Below, in pieces: positions 27,998 through 37,246 of a DNA stretch of 64,000 bases. A model generated the notes under the pieces. The model ran no database searches. It had not been told where the DNA came from and saw nothing but the letters and a program-made list of their open reading frames with translations. A program made the position numbers and the translations under genes. The stretch lies in NCBI RefSeq assembly GCF_002327085.1, contig NZ_CP023429.1, forward strand, positions 2,036,383 to 2,100,382, in the 5' to 3' direction. The stretch is from Neisseria weixii. GTDB lineage: Bacteria > Pseudomonadota > Gammaproteobacteria > Burkholderiales > Neisseriaceae. Numbering within the stretch: the stretch's first letter is position 1; each line of letters starts with the position of its first letter.

Positions 27998-28861
27998 TTA
28001 AAGTTTTTCAATTACTTCCACACCATCCAGGCCGTCTGAATCGACGCTGATTCGGTAGTCGGCGAAAGACTGGGCTGGGGTGCCGCTTTCGCCGCTGATG
28101 CGTTCGACTTTGACGCGCTCGAACAGTTTATGCGCGGGCTGGCTGCCCAGGACGCTGTCGTGCTTGAAGACGATGAGTTTGCGGGCGGCCATTTCACCGC
28201 GGGCGGCGGAGCGGTCGTGCTCGAACATCAATTGCAGGGCTTGCCAGAGTTTGCCCAAATCTTCGTCGGAAAAGCCGGTTTTGGCGGCAAGGTTGGCAGA
28301 GATAAAGCCGTGCACGCGGTAAAGGGCGTAGGGGACGATGTATTTGCGCCCCATGGTGCGCTCTTTTTCGAGGTCTTTTTCGTTGGTTACGGCCATGCGG
28401 GTGATGGAGATTTCCAGCGGCACGATGGGGTCGATGGATTGGGCGAACGCCAGTTGCACGGGGCCGCGCACTTGGCCGCTGTTGACTTCGGTGGTCATCA
28501 CGGCGCCGAAGGTGCGGATGTCGAAGAAGTTTTTGCACATCCAAGCGGTGATGTCGCGGGCTTTGGCTTCGTCTTTGGGCAGTTTTTTGGCTTCGGATTC
28601 GATGCCCAAGGCTTCATAGGCGCGTTTGTTTTGCAGGTTCAGCACGCCTTTGTCTTTCACGTAGATTTCGTAACCCGGCTGGTTTTCGCTGGCAAGTTCG
28701 ACAAAATTGCGGATTTTGCGCTTCAGGCACACGTCGGTAACCAGGCCTTTGCTGGATTCGGGATCAAGGCGCGGCATATTGCCGGCGTCGGGGTCACCGT
28801 TGGGGTTGCCGTTAGTTACGTCAAAAAAGTAAACGAATTCATAGCGGTTTTGGATGGACAT
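27998..28861 (-). CDS. cas7c: Cas7c (Csd2), Cascade backbone
   Basis: This 287-residue RAMP protein coats the crRNA spacer in the type I-C Cascade. The N terminus [20 protein letters not shown] with [10 protein letters not shown] is diagnostic of Csd2. [22 protein letters not shown] and [11 protein letters not shown] also match. The ATG at 28861 follows AGGAGA and overlaps the end of cas8c by 23 bases. The frame is intact. Confidence 0.96.
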   Translation of the reverse strand: MSIQNRYEFVYFFDVTNGNPNGDPDAGNMPRLDPESSKGLVTDVCLKRKIRNFVELASENQPGYEIYVKDKGVLNLQNKRAYEALGIESEAKKLPKDEAKARDITAWMCKNFFDIRTFGAVMTTEVNSGQVRGPVQLAFAQSIDPIVPLEISITRMAVTNEKDLEKERTMGRKYIVPYALYRVHGFISANLAAKTGFSDEDLGKLWQALQLMFEHDRSAARGEMAARKLIVFKHDSVLGSQPAHKLFERVKVERISGESGTPAQSFADYRISVDSDGLDGVEVIEKL

Positions 28862-30653
28862 GTTTATTCTCCTTCATGTGTTTGGGCAACTGCGGGGTCT
28901 TTTTGGCGAAGTAGCTTTGCTTTTGCTGGTAATAGCCGATGGCAAAGCGGCCTTGTTCATCGATGCTCAAATGGCGCGGGAAAGTTTCAGGCAGCATGGC
29001 GACAATCTCGCCCAAATCTTTGTCGAGATTGACCGCCATGCCGGCTTTGTCTTTACGCAGGCGCGATAAATGGTGCTTGGCGCCCGACAACAGACGCGGA
29101 AAAACGGAAAACGGCACGGCGGATGCGGAGCCGTAATAGCGGTCGGCAATGCCCGCATTCAATTCGCCCAGCGCCTGATACTGGATGCGCTCGAGCACGG
29201 CAAACAGACGCCCGAGCAGATAAGCCTGATTTCGGCTTTCGGTATTCAAACTCATGGAAACCTCCTCGTGAATAAGACCTTTTCTGAAACGCCGCTGTAA
29301 CACGGCTTTAATCATGGCGACGCGCAAGCCGTTGGCATCGCCGTCGGCACGGATGCGGGCGATCAACTGCGCCAACAGGCTCATGGGATACAGCGTACCG
29401 CCGATTACGGCGCGCATCATCTCACCTGCCAAAACGGGGGAAATGTTTTCGCTTTTGCCCAACACGGCCGTCTGAAGCAGCAAACGCCACACCGACGGTG
29501 CGGTTTTCCACGGCCGCGGCTCCAGCGCCAAATCCTGCCAATGCTGCGCCAGATTTGCCGCCAACTGCCCGAACGTGGTATCCAGCCAAAAGCGGATGGA
29601 AATCCGCGCCGCATTCGGTGCCAAGCCCAAGATATAAAAGCGGGTATCGGGCGACAGATCGGGCGCGATTTCCTGCAAAGGGCGGCCTTTGGCGATTTGC
29701 TCCAAAACATTGAATACTTTTTGGCTTTGCTGCTCGTCATCGGGCGGGGTCATGATGTCGGCAAAGAAATCTTCGGCTGCGGCGGCGGTTTCGCTATCGG
29801 CAGCTTCCGCCCAAAACACCGTGCTGGCATCGCCGATGGTGAGGCAATGGCCGTTTTCGCGGCGCAGCAGATAATTCAGCGCGGTAGTATAGGCAAAGGC
29901 CGACACTTCCGACACCGGCGCATTGGCGCCCTGCTCTTTGCCGAACGAAGCAAAGGATTCTTTGTTAAACGAAATAATCGAACCGCCCGAACTCTGCCCG
30001 CCGAACACGCCCTTAATCGCCGGATGCAGCCGCGCAATCGGCGCTTCTTCGCCGCTGATCAGGCACAAGCCCTGCTCGGCTTCGTCGCTTTTCAGACGGC
30101 CTGCCCACAGTGTTTGCGCCTCTTCGCGCTTGTGAATCAAGGCGGAAGGCTTATCCAAAGCGAACACCACATTGGCGTCCGGCGTTTCAGACAGGCATGG
30201 ATAATCAGCAAACTGCGCGGGCTGCCAGTGTTGCAAAAAGCGGTAGAGCGCCTGCAAACCTTCGTCTTGTTCGTGTTGCAACAAATCCAAATGATATTGC
30301 CGGAACGCCTCGAAGGTTTTTTCGGATGGCACCACAGGTTCTGTTTTCGCCTGCGCCTTGTCTTTATTGGCTTCCACGCCCAAGGCATAAGCGGTTTTGT
30401 CCCACAGAAAAAATGGTTTAGGCGTTGTCCCAGGGCGCTTGAAAGATTGCGGCACGCTCATCAGTTTCGGCTGCGGCTTTTTATCCGCCGTTAAATTCGG
30501 CACTGCATCTTGCAGACGGCCTTCTTTATCCAACACCAAAACCCAGCCGATTTTTTCCTCGCTAAAGCCGTAAGGCGGCACTTTCGGATTGCCAACATCA
30601 TCATTTTGCGTTGCCAAGCGGCGGTAATAACGCGCCAGTGAAGCCAAAATCAT
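28839..30653 (-). CDS. cas8c: Cas8c (Csd1), Cascade large subunit
   Basis: A 604-residue large subunit expected to recognise the PAM and, in type I-C, to yield an internally translated small subunit (Cas11c) from its 3' part. The start [19 protein letters not shown] followed by [15 protein letters not shown] is typical for Csd1. Other family blocks are [35 protein letters not shown], and [24 protein letters not shown] near the C terminus. It overlaps cas5c by 4 bases. A possible internal start for Cas11c was not resolved. One TTCAGACAGGCA copy lies inside it at 30186-30197. Confidence 0.95.
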   Translation of the reverse strand: MILASLARYYRRLATQNDDVGNPKVPPYGFSEEKIGWVLVLDKEGRLQDAVPNLTADKKPQPKLMSVPQSFKRPGTTPKPFFLWDKTAYALGVEANKDKAQAKTEPVVPSEKTFEAFRQYHLDLLQHEQDEGLQALYRFLQHWQPAQFADYPCLSETPDANVVFALDKPSALIHKREEAQTLWAGRLKSDEAEQGLCLISGEEAPIARLHPAIKGVFGGQSSGGSIISFNKESFASFGKEQGANAPVSEVSAFAYTTALNYLLRRENGHCLTIGDASTVFWAEAADSETAAAAEDFFADIMTPPDDEQQSQKVFNVLEQIAKGRPLQEIAPDLSPDTRFYILGLAPNAARISIRFWLDTTFGQLAANLAQHWQDLALEPRPWKTAPSVWRLLLQTAVLGKSENISPVLAGEMMRAVIGGTLYPMSLLAQLIARIRADGDANGLRVAMIKAVLQRRFRKGLIHEEVSMSLNTESRNQAYLLGRLFAVLERIQYQALGELNAGIADRYYGSASAVPFSVFPRLLSGAKHHLSRLRKDKAGMAVNLDKDLGEIVAMLPETFPRHLSIDEQGRFAIGYYQQKQSYFAKKTPQLPKHMKENKHVHPKPL

Positions 30654-31324
30654 GCTTTCACCTCCTCGGCGTAAAACGGCGGCACTTCGATGACCCCGTT
30701 TTTCATTTCGGCACGGAAAAATTTCGGCAGATTGCCGTGGTCGAAATCAATATCGTGCAGCATCCAGCCCAAATCTCGGTTGGCTTCGCTTTCAGACAGG
30801 CATGATTCGGGAAAAACACCGTCATCATCCACCCAAGCAAAATGCGCCGGAAACTCGCGCACACCCATGCACGGCTGCTGAAAACACTGCCCCTTTAGCG
30901 CCCGCCGCTTAAACATTTCGATATGCTTGGTAATCGTATCGTCCGCACCCGCTTTAGCCGTCAGCACCGCATGGGCTTCAATCACATAACCCACGTCTTT
31001 CAACACTGTCGCCGCGCGCTGCTGGCGGTCGTCGTCAATCAGCATGTACAAACCTTCCACGCTCTTGCGCCGCATCGCCCCGCTGACCTTGCTCTCCGAA
31101 ATCTTGCCGCCCAACTCATTGCGCCGCACCGATTCAAAACGGATCGGCTTCAACACATAAATGCGGTCAATCACCCAGCGGATCGCCGGCTTCCAATGCA
31201 CCGCCGCCAACACCCCGCGCGCCGCCGACGGCGTGATGACATCGTAAGACACCCGTTCCACCTTCATTTCCGGACGGGTAAAACAGGCGTAATCGCCCCA
31301 AATGTGTAGGCGTACCCGATTCAT
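30650..31324 (-). CDS. cas5c: Cas5c, crRNA-processing subunit
   Basis: In type I-C systems Cas5c cuts the pre-crRNA repeat, replacing Cas6, which is absent here. The 224-residue protein starts NRVRLHIWGDYACFTRPEMK and shows YDVITPSAARGVLAAVHWKP, the conserved N-terminal RAMP block, and MGVREFPAHFAWVDD near the C terminus. It is intact and its stop overlaps the start of cas8c. A TTCAGACAGGCA copy lies at 30791-30802. Confidence 0.94.
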   Translation of the reverse strand: MNRVRLHIWGDYACFTRPEMKVERVSYDVITPSAARGVLAAVHWKPAIRWVIDRIYVLKPIRFESVRRNELGGKISESKVSGAMRRKSVEGLYMLIDDDRQQRAATVLKDVGYVIEAHAVLTAKAGADDTITKHIEMFKRRALKGQCFQQPCMGVREFPAHFAWVDDDGVFPESCLSESEANRDLGWMLHDIDFDHGNLPKFFRAEMKNGVIEVPPFYAEEVKA

Positions 31325-31445
31325 TTTTTGTTCTCCTATGATTTTGTTAACCCACGCCTCCCCGAAGGGAGGCGGTTTTCATTTAAAACCATGACAAATT
31401 ATTTCGACCCGCGACTATCTCAATTCCGATAATCGAAAACCCCTC

Positions 31446-31676
31446 CTATTTTTTGTCGCGTGGCGGACAAGGATCATTGCCGTAACTGTTGCCCGCCCGA
31501 ATCCTGCCATCCGCTCCGTGAATCTTGGTATCTGCACGCTGATTTTTGGCAATAACTTCCGCGCGAGCGATGGTCTCCTTCTGTGTTCCATACACAGCTG
31601 TCGCCTTGCTGTTCCCTGCTCCCTTAACTGCCCATCCGTCAGAATGGAGGACAACATGTTGATTTTTCTTGCTCAT
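31446..31676 (-). CDS. DUF2188-family protein between cas3 and cas5c
   Basis: A 76-residue protein, MSKKNQHVVLHSDGWAVKGA, then a mixed repeat-like segment KATAVYGTQKETIARAEVIAK and a C-terminal GRIRAGNSYGNDPCPP. This is the DUF2188 pattern, a small beta-alpha fold of unknown role. The ATG at 31676 follows GGAG; a TTG start two codons earlier is possible. It is 83 bases from the cas3 stop and 121 bases before cas5c, in the same direction, so it may be cotranscribed with the cas genes. It is not a standard cas gene. Confidence 0.75.
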   Translation of the reverse strand: MSKKNQHVVLHSDGWAVKGAGNSKATAVYGTQKETIARAEVIAKNQRADTKIHGADGRIRAGNSYGNDPCPPRDKK

Positions 31677-31758
31677 AGCCAACTCCTTTACTTGATAGAG
31701 ACCACAGTCTAATGGCTTCTTCCATTTTATCCAATAATTTTTTTCAATTTATCATGTT

Positions 31759-34044
31759 TTAGATAACACTTTCTTCAGCGGCAATGAAGATGCTGTTATC
31801 CCAGCTCAAGCCCGCCACCTTGTCATAAAGACCCAGACCAATCAGGCAGTAGAACTGCTTGCCAAACCGCTCGTCATTGATGGGTTCGATACAGCCATCT
31901 CTGAAGAGTGCCTGCATGGCACGCTCGGGCACTTGCACGGTATATGGCTGGAGTTTGCGCAACAGTCCGCCGATTTGGTCGGCGTAACGCAGGCTGTCGA
32001 TCAGGCGTTCTGCCTCATCGTCTAACGGAATAATCAGCGGCTGCATATGGGTTTCGATCATGCGGAACTTTGCCGCGATGGTTTGGAAGGGGAAGTTGAG
32101 GCTGCTGCCTGCGTTGTGGTGCATGGCGAGGATTCGGCGCTGATCCAGCTCAGCGCCTTTGAGTTGGTAAACTTCGCGAAAGTAACTGCCGATGGCTTCT
32201 ACCGATAGTAAATCATCGGCATGCTGCCGCACCACGGAACGCATGACACCGGAAAGCAGGCCGAGTTCGGCGGGGGCTTTCCATTGCGATTCGGGCTGGA
32301 ATATCCAGACAAAGCTCTCTTCAGCCAGCCTTTTGCCTTCGCGGTTGCAGCGTCCGGCGGCTTGGGCGACGGAATCCAGCCCGGCTTCGGCGCGCATCAC
32401 CAGTGGGAAATCGACATCCACGCCCGCTTCGATTAAAGAAGTGGCGATCACGCGGCAGGGTTCGCCGTTTTTCAGACGGCCTCGGATGGTTTCCAGCATT
32501 TGGCTGCGGTGTTTGGCGCACATCAGGGTGGTGAGGTGGAACACGCCGCCAAGCGGCTTGGCGCTGTCATACAGGCTGCGGGCGTGGCGGCGGTTGTTGA
32601 CGATGATGAGCATTTGCCGGTGGTGCCCGAGCTTTTCCAACAGGTCGGCATCGGTTTGCAGGCCGATGTGCTGCACGGTGGTTCGGCGCAGTTGCTCGAA
32701 AAGTGCAGTCGGATTCGGGGCGATTTCGCGCACGTTTTCAAAGCCGCGGTAAAAGCCGTGTTCGGCCTGCACGGCGGGCTGGGTGGCGGTGCACATCACC
32801 ACGCTGCAACGGTAGTTTCGCGCCAGCTCTTTGATGGCCTGCATCACGGGCAGCAGCAGGTTGAGCGGCAGCATTTGCGCTTCGTCGAGAATAATCACGC
32901 TGCCGGCGATATTGTGCAGCTTGCGACAGCGCGAGGAGCGGTCGGCAAACAGCGATTCGAAAAACTGCACGGCGGTGGTTACCACCACGGGCATATCCCA
33001 GTTTTCGGAGGCTTGGCACAGTTTGTCTTTGCTGTTCTGATCTTTGAGCTTGCTGTCGTTGAAGGTGCTGTGGTGTTCCAATACGGCGGCTTCGCCCAAA
33101 TCGCCGAAGGCTTTGCGGAACTCGGCGGCGTTTTGCTCGATGATGCTGGTAAAGGGAATCACGTAAATCACGCGCCGCATGCCGTGGAGCTTGGCGTGCT
33201 CCAAGGCAAACGCCATCGAGGTGAAGGTTTTGCCACCGCCAGTGGGCACGGTAAGGGTAAACAGGCCGGGCTGCTCGCCGGCTTGGGCAACGGCATGGTC
33301 GAGAATATTGCTGCGCAGACGGTTAAGCGCGGCGGGGCGTTGTTCGGCTTCGCTTGCCGGAATCTGCTCGGCAGGCCGTCTGAAAGATTCGATAAAGGTA
33401 TTGAAACGCTGTTGCAGTGCTTTTAAATCGGGATGGCCGCCGCGCTGCACAGCTTTGTTTTCAACGGAAGCATAAAAGGCTTCGGTATCGAGAAAATCAG
33501 CATCTACCAAGCAGGAATACAGCATTCGGGTGAAGAAAGCATAGGAAAACCATTTGTGATGGGCGTCGGCCTTCAAGGGTGGTGCGGGCAGCTTTTCCGG
33601 CAGGGCGATTTCCTGCTGCCAAACGGGAGCAAGATCGGGAATGTCTGTACCGAAAGACAAGGCAAGACGTTGCGTCAAAGTGCGGCGGTTATCGCCATCG
33701 CCATCGCCGTTGGCCAAACCGGCATGGTGGCCGGCAATGCAGAAGGCCATCAGCTTGCCTGCCTTGTCGCTGAACCGTTCTACCGCAATTTTCGCGCCTG
33801 CGGTGGCGTGGTCAACCGATTTTCCGCCACGCAAGCGTGCAGCAAATTCAGGCGTGTATTTACCCAAGTCGTGCAACAGGCCAGTATGGCGGGCGGTTTC
33901 TTCCGCACCAAAAAAACCGGCAAACCCCGCCGCCATCTCGCCGACTCGGGAAAGATGGCTGCTTAAGGTTTGCCATTGGGATTCGGGAAGATTTTCAGCC
34001 GAATGGGCGTGATAGATAGTTTTGCCGTTACAGATTTGCACCAT
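31759..34044 (-). CDS. cas3: Cas3 helicase-nuclease, type I-C
   Basis: Cas3 unwinds and degrades DNA marked by Cascade. The HD nuclease comes first (TGLLHDLGKYTPEF, DHATAGAKIAVERF, CIAGHHAGLANGDG). The helicase follows: Walker A TVPTGGGKTFTSMAF, ILDEAQML (DEAD/H variant), CTATQP, and VDVDFPLVMRAEAGLDSVAQ then AAGRCNREG. The best start is ATG at 34044 (MVQICNGKTIYHAHS) behind GTGGAGTT, giving 761 residues. A longer frame from 34113 would add 23 residues encoded by the decayed second cas3 and is unlikely. The frame is intact. Confidence 0.95.
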   Translation of the reverse strand: MVQICNGKTIYHAHSAENLPESQWQTLSSHLSRVGEMAAGFAGFFGAEETARHTGLLHDLGKYTPEFAARLRGGKSVDHATAGAKIAVERFSDKAGKLMAFCIAGHHAGLANGDGDGDNRRTLTQRLALSFGTDIPDLAPVWQQEIALPEKLPAPPLKADAHHKWFSYAFFTRMLYSCLVDADFLDTEAFYASVENKAVQRGGHPDLKALQQRFNTFIESFRRPAEQIPASEAEQRPAALNRLRSNILDHAVAQAGEQPGLFTLTVPTGGGKTFTSMAFALEHAKLHGMRRVIYVIPFTSIIEQNAAEFRKAFGDLGEAAVLEHHSTFNDSKLKDQNSKDKLCQASENWDMPVVVTTAVQFFESLFADRSSRCRKLHNIAGSVIILDEAQMLPLNLLLPVMQAIKELARNYRCSVVMCTATQPAVQAEHGFYRGFENVREIAPNPTALFEQLRRTTVQHIGLQTDADLLEKLGHHRQMLIIVNNRRHARSLYDSAKPLGGVFHLTTLMCAKHRSQMLETIRGRLKNGEPCRVIATSLIEAGVDVDFPLVMRAEAGLDSVAQAAGRCNREGKRLAEESFVWIFQPESQWKAPAELGLLSGVMRSVVRQHADDLLSVEAIGSYFREVYQLKGAELDQRRILAMHHNAGSSLNFPFQTIAAKFRMIETHMQPLIIPLDDEAERLIDSLRYADQIGGLLRKLQPYTVQVPERAMQALFRDGCIEPINDERFGKQFYCLIGLGLYDKVAGLSWDNSIFIAAEESVI

Positions 34045-34082
34045 GTTAAACTCCACATCTAATAAAAAATTACCCGAAAAAT

Positions 34083-34510
34083 GTTGAAATTCAATAGCAC
34101 ACGCTTCACTCAAACAGTCTTGCTTTCGGAACTCAAACGGTCAACCAGTCCTGCGCCATGGCGAAACAACGCACAGGGGCGGTATCTGCCCGATAAACTC
34201 CCCGACACCGTTTACTGTTCCGAGTTTTTCAGACGACCACGTCCACTGCGCGCCGGCAGTTGAATGGTCGATTTTCCGGCCGTTCGGAAACGTATCTTCC
34301 ACACCCGTATCACGATTTACGCCCATTGCTGCTTTGATTTCTAAAATGCCGGCGAATTTTACCGAAATCGTGCATTAGCCCAAGCAGTTGTCCTGATTTA
34401 AAAAATCCGGTTTGGCAACCAATGCCTGTGCAGTTTCAGCAGCTTCAACCAAATGTGTTTCAACTGATCGTGTGGCCAGATCAAATTCACGCACGGGTGC
34501 GGTTGCCTAT
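34083..34510 (-). pseudogene. Fragment of a second, different Cas3 (HD domain)
   Basis: Upstream of the intact cas3, three minus-strand frames read in sequence give pieces of an HD-domain Cas3. They are SVETHLVEAAETAQALVAK, then LMHDFGK (HD motif, after a shift near 34380), then EIKAAMGVNRDTG ... KIDHSTAGAQWTW ... GEFIGQIPPLCVVS, and finally RHGAGLVDRLSS after another shift near 34170. The DHSTAGAQW and CVVSHH-GLVD wording belongs to a Cas3 lineage distinct from the intact gene (DHATAGAKI, CIAGHHAGLA). Only about 150 residues remain, with several frameshifts. It looks like a relic of an earlier CRISPR-Cas system at this site. Confidence 0.65.
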
Positions 34511-34701
34511 TCCCTTTCTTCTTTTTGAATATTAAAATCTTCAGTATGCCAAATGATTGTAACTGTTTATTAAGTAATTTTCATCACAAATATAACAAAT
34601 CAATAAAATCTAAAACATGGATAAAGAGGCCGTCTGAAAATCCCTGAACTGCACCCCAAAAGTCGGACACCCCCGCCAACTTTAAAAGGTGCAGTTTTCT
34701 T

Positions 34702-35999
34702 ATGTCCAAATATAACCTACACTTCAAATACCGAGCCGTACTCCATTACCACCAAGTGCACAGCCGACAGCGCACCGCAGAGCACTTCAACGTCTCACGC
34801 ACCCACCTGCGCCGTTGGACAGCCGCCTGTCGGCAAGGCGGTATCGCCGCACGCCAACACCCGCAGGCTACGTTTATGAAGACCAGACAGGCCAAACGCA
34901 AAAACCCGTTTATCGCCGACAAACCCGGCCACGAAAAAAAACCGGGCGGAACTGATTGAAGAGTGGCGTTACATGAGGGCGGGGAACGGCTACCTAAAGC
35001 ACATGAAAGCCCTCAACGAAAAGAACGCCGCCAAAGCTGCGAAACCGTTCAAACGTTGGGGGCGGAACACCCGCTGAAATATCTGCCGCACAGTGCCGGC
35101 ATTCCCAAAAGCAGCTTTCATTACCATATCGGCAAAGCCGGTCCCGATGCAGCGGCCAAAACCGCCGTGGGTGAAGTCTGTCGCCGGCACAAAGGCCGTT
35201 ACGGTCATCGGCGGATTGCCGCCGTATTGTCGCGGAACAAAAAGAAAGTGCGGCGCATTATGGGTTTGTTGGGACTGAAAGCCAAAGTCCGCAGTAAAAA
35301 AGCCTACCGTCCGCAAGCAATAGGAGAGGCTTCGGACAGTATTCTCAATCGTGAGTTTACTGCCGGCAAACCGGCAGGCAAATGGCTGACCGATGTGGCG
35401 GAGTTCAAATGCACAAACGGGAAGCTGTACTTATCGCCGATATTGGATGAGGCCTTTGCAAAACCGCCGGATGCGGATTCAGTTCAAGGCGCAGCAGCGC
35501 AGCGGGTGCAGACATATCACACGATAGGCAGGCGAGCGGGCAGCGCACAACGCAGAAATGCGCTGCAGATGGCGGTTTTGCAAAGGTCTCCGATGTGTTT
35601 AACCGGGAGATTGCGGCCTATTCTTTAGGCCGCAGAGCAAACGGTGAAATGGTGGCGCAAATGTTGGACCAAGCATTCGGCCGTCTGAAAGGCCAAACGC
35701 CGCTGCTGCATTCCGGCCAAGGTGTGCTTTGCCGCACCGAGGCTTATCGAACGAAATTGGCTGAGAAAGGGATGGTGCAAAGTATGTCGCGCAAAGGCAC
35801 GCCGGGACAATGCGCCGATGGAGCGTTTCTTCGGTACACTGAAAACGGAGGGTTTCTATCAGGAAGGTGCGCTGTCGGTGGCGGAGCTGACAGTGGTCAT
35901 AGATGATTACATACATTACTACAATCATGAACGGATAGTTTAAACTTAAAAAAGCTGAGTCCTGTCGGCTACAGAACCCGGCTTGAAAAGGCTGTTTGA
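34702..35999 (+). pseudogene. IS3-family transposase (orfA and orfB), multiply broken
   Basis: OrfA starts at 34702 (MSKYNLHFKYRAVLHYHQVH) with a helix-turn-helix (RTAEHFNVSRTHLRRW), but its frame ends early at 34959. OrfB pieces include RRHKGRYGHRRIAAVLSRNK, KWLTDVAEFKC with the first catalytic Asp, LKTEGFYQEGALSV and YIHYYNHERI near the C terminus. Frames change at about 34945, near 35790-35820 and near 35938, and a 142 bp repeat element interrupts orfB after LYLSPIL. A restored C terminus ends at 35999 (TRLEKAV). Confidence 0.85.
35449..35590. repeat. Small inverted-repeat insertion (MITE) inside the IS3 transposase
   Basis: A 142 bp segment with 20-base ends matching at 19 positions: GAGGCCTTTGCAAAACCGCC and the inverse of GAGACCTTTGCAAAACCGCC. 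It splits orfB, and GAT occurs at both junctions (35446-35448 and 35592-35594), consistent with a 3-base target duplication. The ends recall IS5-family elements of Neisseria (IS1106-like, from memory), so it may be moved by such a transposase in trans. It shares ends with the block at 18092-18289. Confidence 0.7.
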
Positions 36000-36134
36000 G
36001 AAAGATTCTTAACTTGTCCAAGTATTGGGGACGGTTCATCTTATTTTCAGACGGCCTTTGCTATGCTTTTCCGCTATACGGATATGCGCCTATCAGTTAT
36101 AATATCCATTTACAAACAAACGATTTAGCTGCAT

Positions 36135-36599
36135 ATGAAATGTCCGTTTTGCCAACATGCCAACACACAGGTTACCGACTCGCGCCTGCTGGAAGAAACC
36201 AACAGCATCCGCCGCCGCCGCCGTTGCGTGTCTTGCAGACAGCGTTTCAGCACCTTTGAAACAGTTGAAATGCGTATGCCGCAAGTGTTGAAAACCAACG
36301 GCAGCCGCGTTAATTTTAACCCGCATAAACTCCACACCAGCCTTGCCCGCGCCCTGCACAAACGCCCTGTTTCTCCGGAAAAAATCGACGAAACCGTTAC
36401 CCTGATTGAGCAGCGCCTGTATCAATTGGGTAAAAAAGAGGTGCCGTCACAACTGGTTGGCGAAATGGCGATGGAAGAATTGGCTAAAATTGATCAAGTA
36501 GCGTATGTGCGCTTCGCTTCGGTTTATAAGAGTTTTAATGATGTTTCGGAATTCACCCAAGCGATTGCCACCCTGCCGCAATCCCAACAAACCGAATAA
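36135..36599 (+). CDS. nrdR: Transcriptional repressor NrdR
   Basis: NrdR senses ATP/dATP and represses ribonucleotide reductase genes. The 154-residue protein has a zinc ribbon with Cys 3, 6, 31 and 34 (MKCPFC and RRCVSC) and an Arg-rich run before the second pair. An ATP-cone follows (VLKTNGSRVNFNPHKLHTSL to VRFASVYKSFNDVSEF). Length is normal. It begins the plus-strand run nrdR, lipoprotein, ribD, as in other Neisseria. Confidence 0.96.
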   Translation: MKCPFCQHANTQVTDSRLLEETNSIRRRRRCVSCRQRFSTFETVEMRMPQVLKTNGSRVNFNPHKLHTSLARALHKRPVSPEKIDETVTLIEQRLYQLGKKEVPSQLVGEMAMEELAKIDQVAYVRFASVYKSFNDVSEFTQAIATLPQSQQTE

Positions 36600-36637
36600 G
36601 ACCGTCTGAAACTATGGCCATGCTTAGACAATGAGCA

Positions 36638-37234
36638 ATGAACATGAATAAAAAAATTTTACTGTCTATCCCTATATTACTATTGCTGAGTGCATGCAAT
36701 AAAGCCAGAGAAGCGTCTGCCCAAGCAACTGCTTCTGAGCCAATCGCTTCGGCCGCCTCCACCGCATCTGCGCCGATGGCCAAAGAAAACACCGTGCAAG
36801 AGCTGAACAGCAAAGACAGTAAAATCCGCATCGTGATTGAAAATGCTCAATTTACCGATGTGATTAAAGATCAAAATTTACGCCCTGAAGGCATTTCCGC
36901 TGACGAGCTGACCTTACTACAGCGCGACAACACATCCGGCATCACGCTCTATGCCGCCAATTTGGGCAAAGCAAAAACCGATGCCAAAACCTATTTCACG
37001 CATTTAAAAGAAACCCTCCAATCCGCCAAAGACATGGATAATATGCGCGTTGGCATTGCCACCGACAACCGCATGAATTACCGTTTCAGCCAAACTACTG
37101 AAGACGGCAACACACTCTCTGAAAACTGCATTGCCATTCACGAAACCAATATTTATACCGTATGCGCCAGTTCGGCTACGGCCTCTGCCGAGCAACTGGC
37201 TTTCGTCTTAAAAAACGTCAATTTAATCAAATAA
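36638..37234 (+). CDS. Lipoprotein of unknown function
   Basis: A 198-residue protein with a signal peptide MNMNKKILLSIPILLLLSAC ending in a lipobox (L-S-A-C), then an Ala/Ser/Thr-rich linker to about residue 50. The globular part contains two cysteines (SENCIAIHETNIYTVCAS) that could form a disulphide. ATG at 36644 is an alternative start two codons on. It sits between nrdR and ribD, with an uptake sequence overlapping the ribD leader. I do not recognise a described domain. Confidence 0.8.
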   Translation: MNMNKKILLSIPILLLLSACNKAREASAQATASEPIASAASTASAPMAKENTVQELNSKDSKIRIVIENAQFTDVIKDQNLRPEGISADELTLLQRDNTSGITLYAANLGKAKTDAKTYFTHLKETLQSAKDMDNMRVGIATDNRMNYRFSQTTEDGNTLSENCIAIHETNIYTVCASSATASAEQLAFVLKNVNLIK

Positions 37235-37246
37235 AGGCCGTCTGAA

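Larger units (their letters stand above)
34645..36038 (+). mobile_element. IS3-family (IS150-like) element, inactivated
   Basis: The left end TGAACTGCACCCCAAAAGTC and the right end (inverse: TGAACCGTCCCCAATACTTG) form imperfect inverted repeats typical of IS150-type elements. Length is 1394 bp including a 142 bp insertion, so about 1252 bp originally. It contains orfA and orfB, both broken. It lies between the cas3 relic and nrdR. A more decayed relative is at 14300-15313. Confidence 0.85.

Noticed and set aside
28130..29032. 300-codon plus-strand frame
   Set aside because: Antisense to cas7c and the cas8c end; glycine- and phenylalanine-rich shadow without a signature.
29541..30494. 317-codon plus-strand frame
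   Set aside because: Antisense to cas8c; no start site or family features.
32500..33426. 308-codon plus-strand frame
   Set aside because: Antisense to the cas3 helicase domain, which is intact on the minus strand with all motifs.
34045..34113. N-terminal extension of cas3 to 34113
   Set aside because: The extra residues are read from the decayed second cas3 and the spacer before the GGAG ribosome site at 34053-34056.
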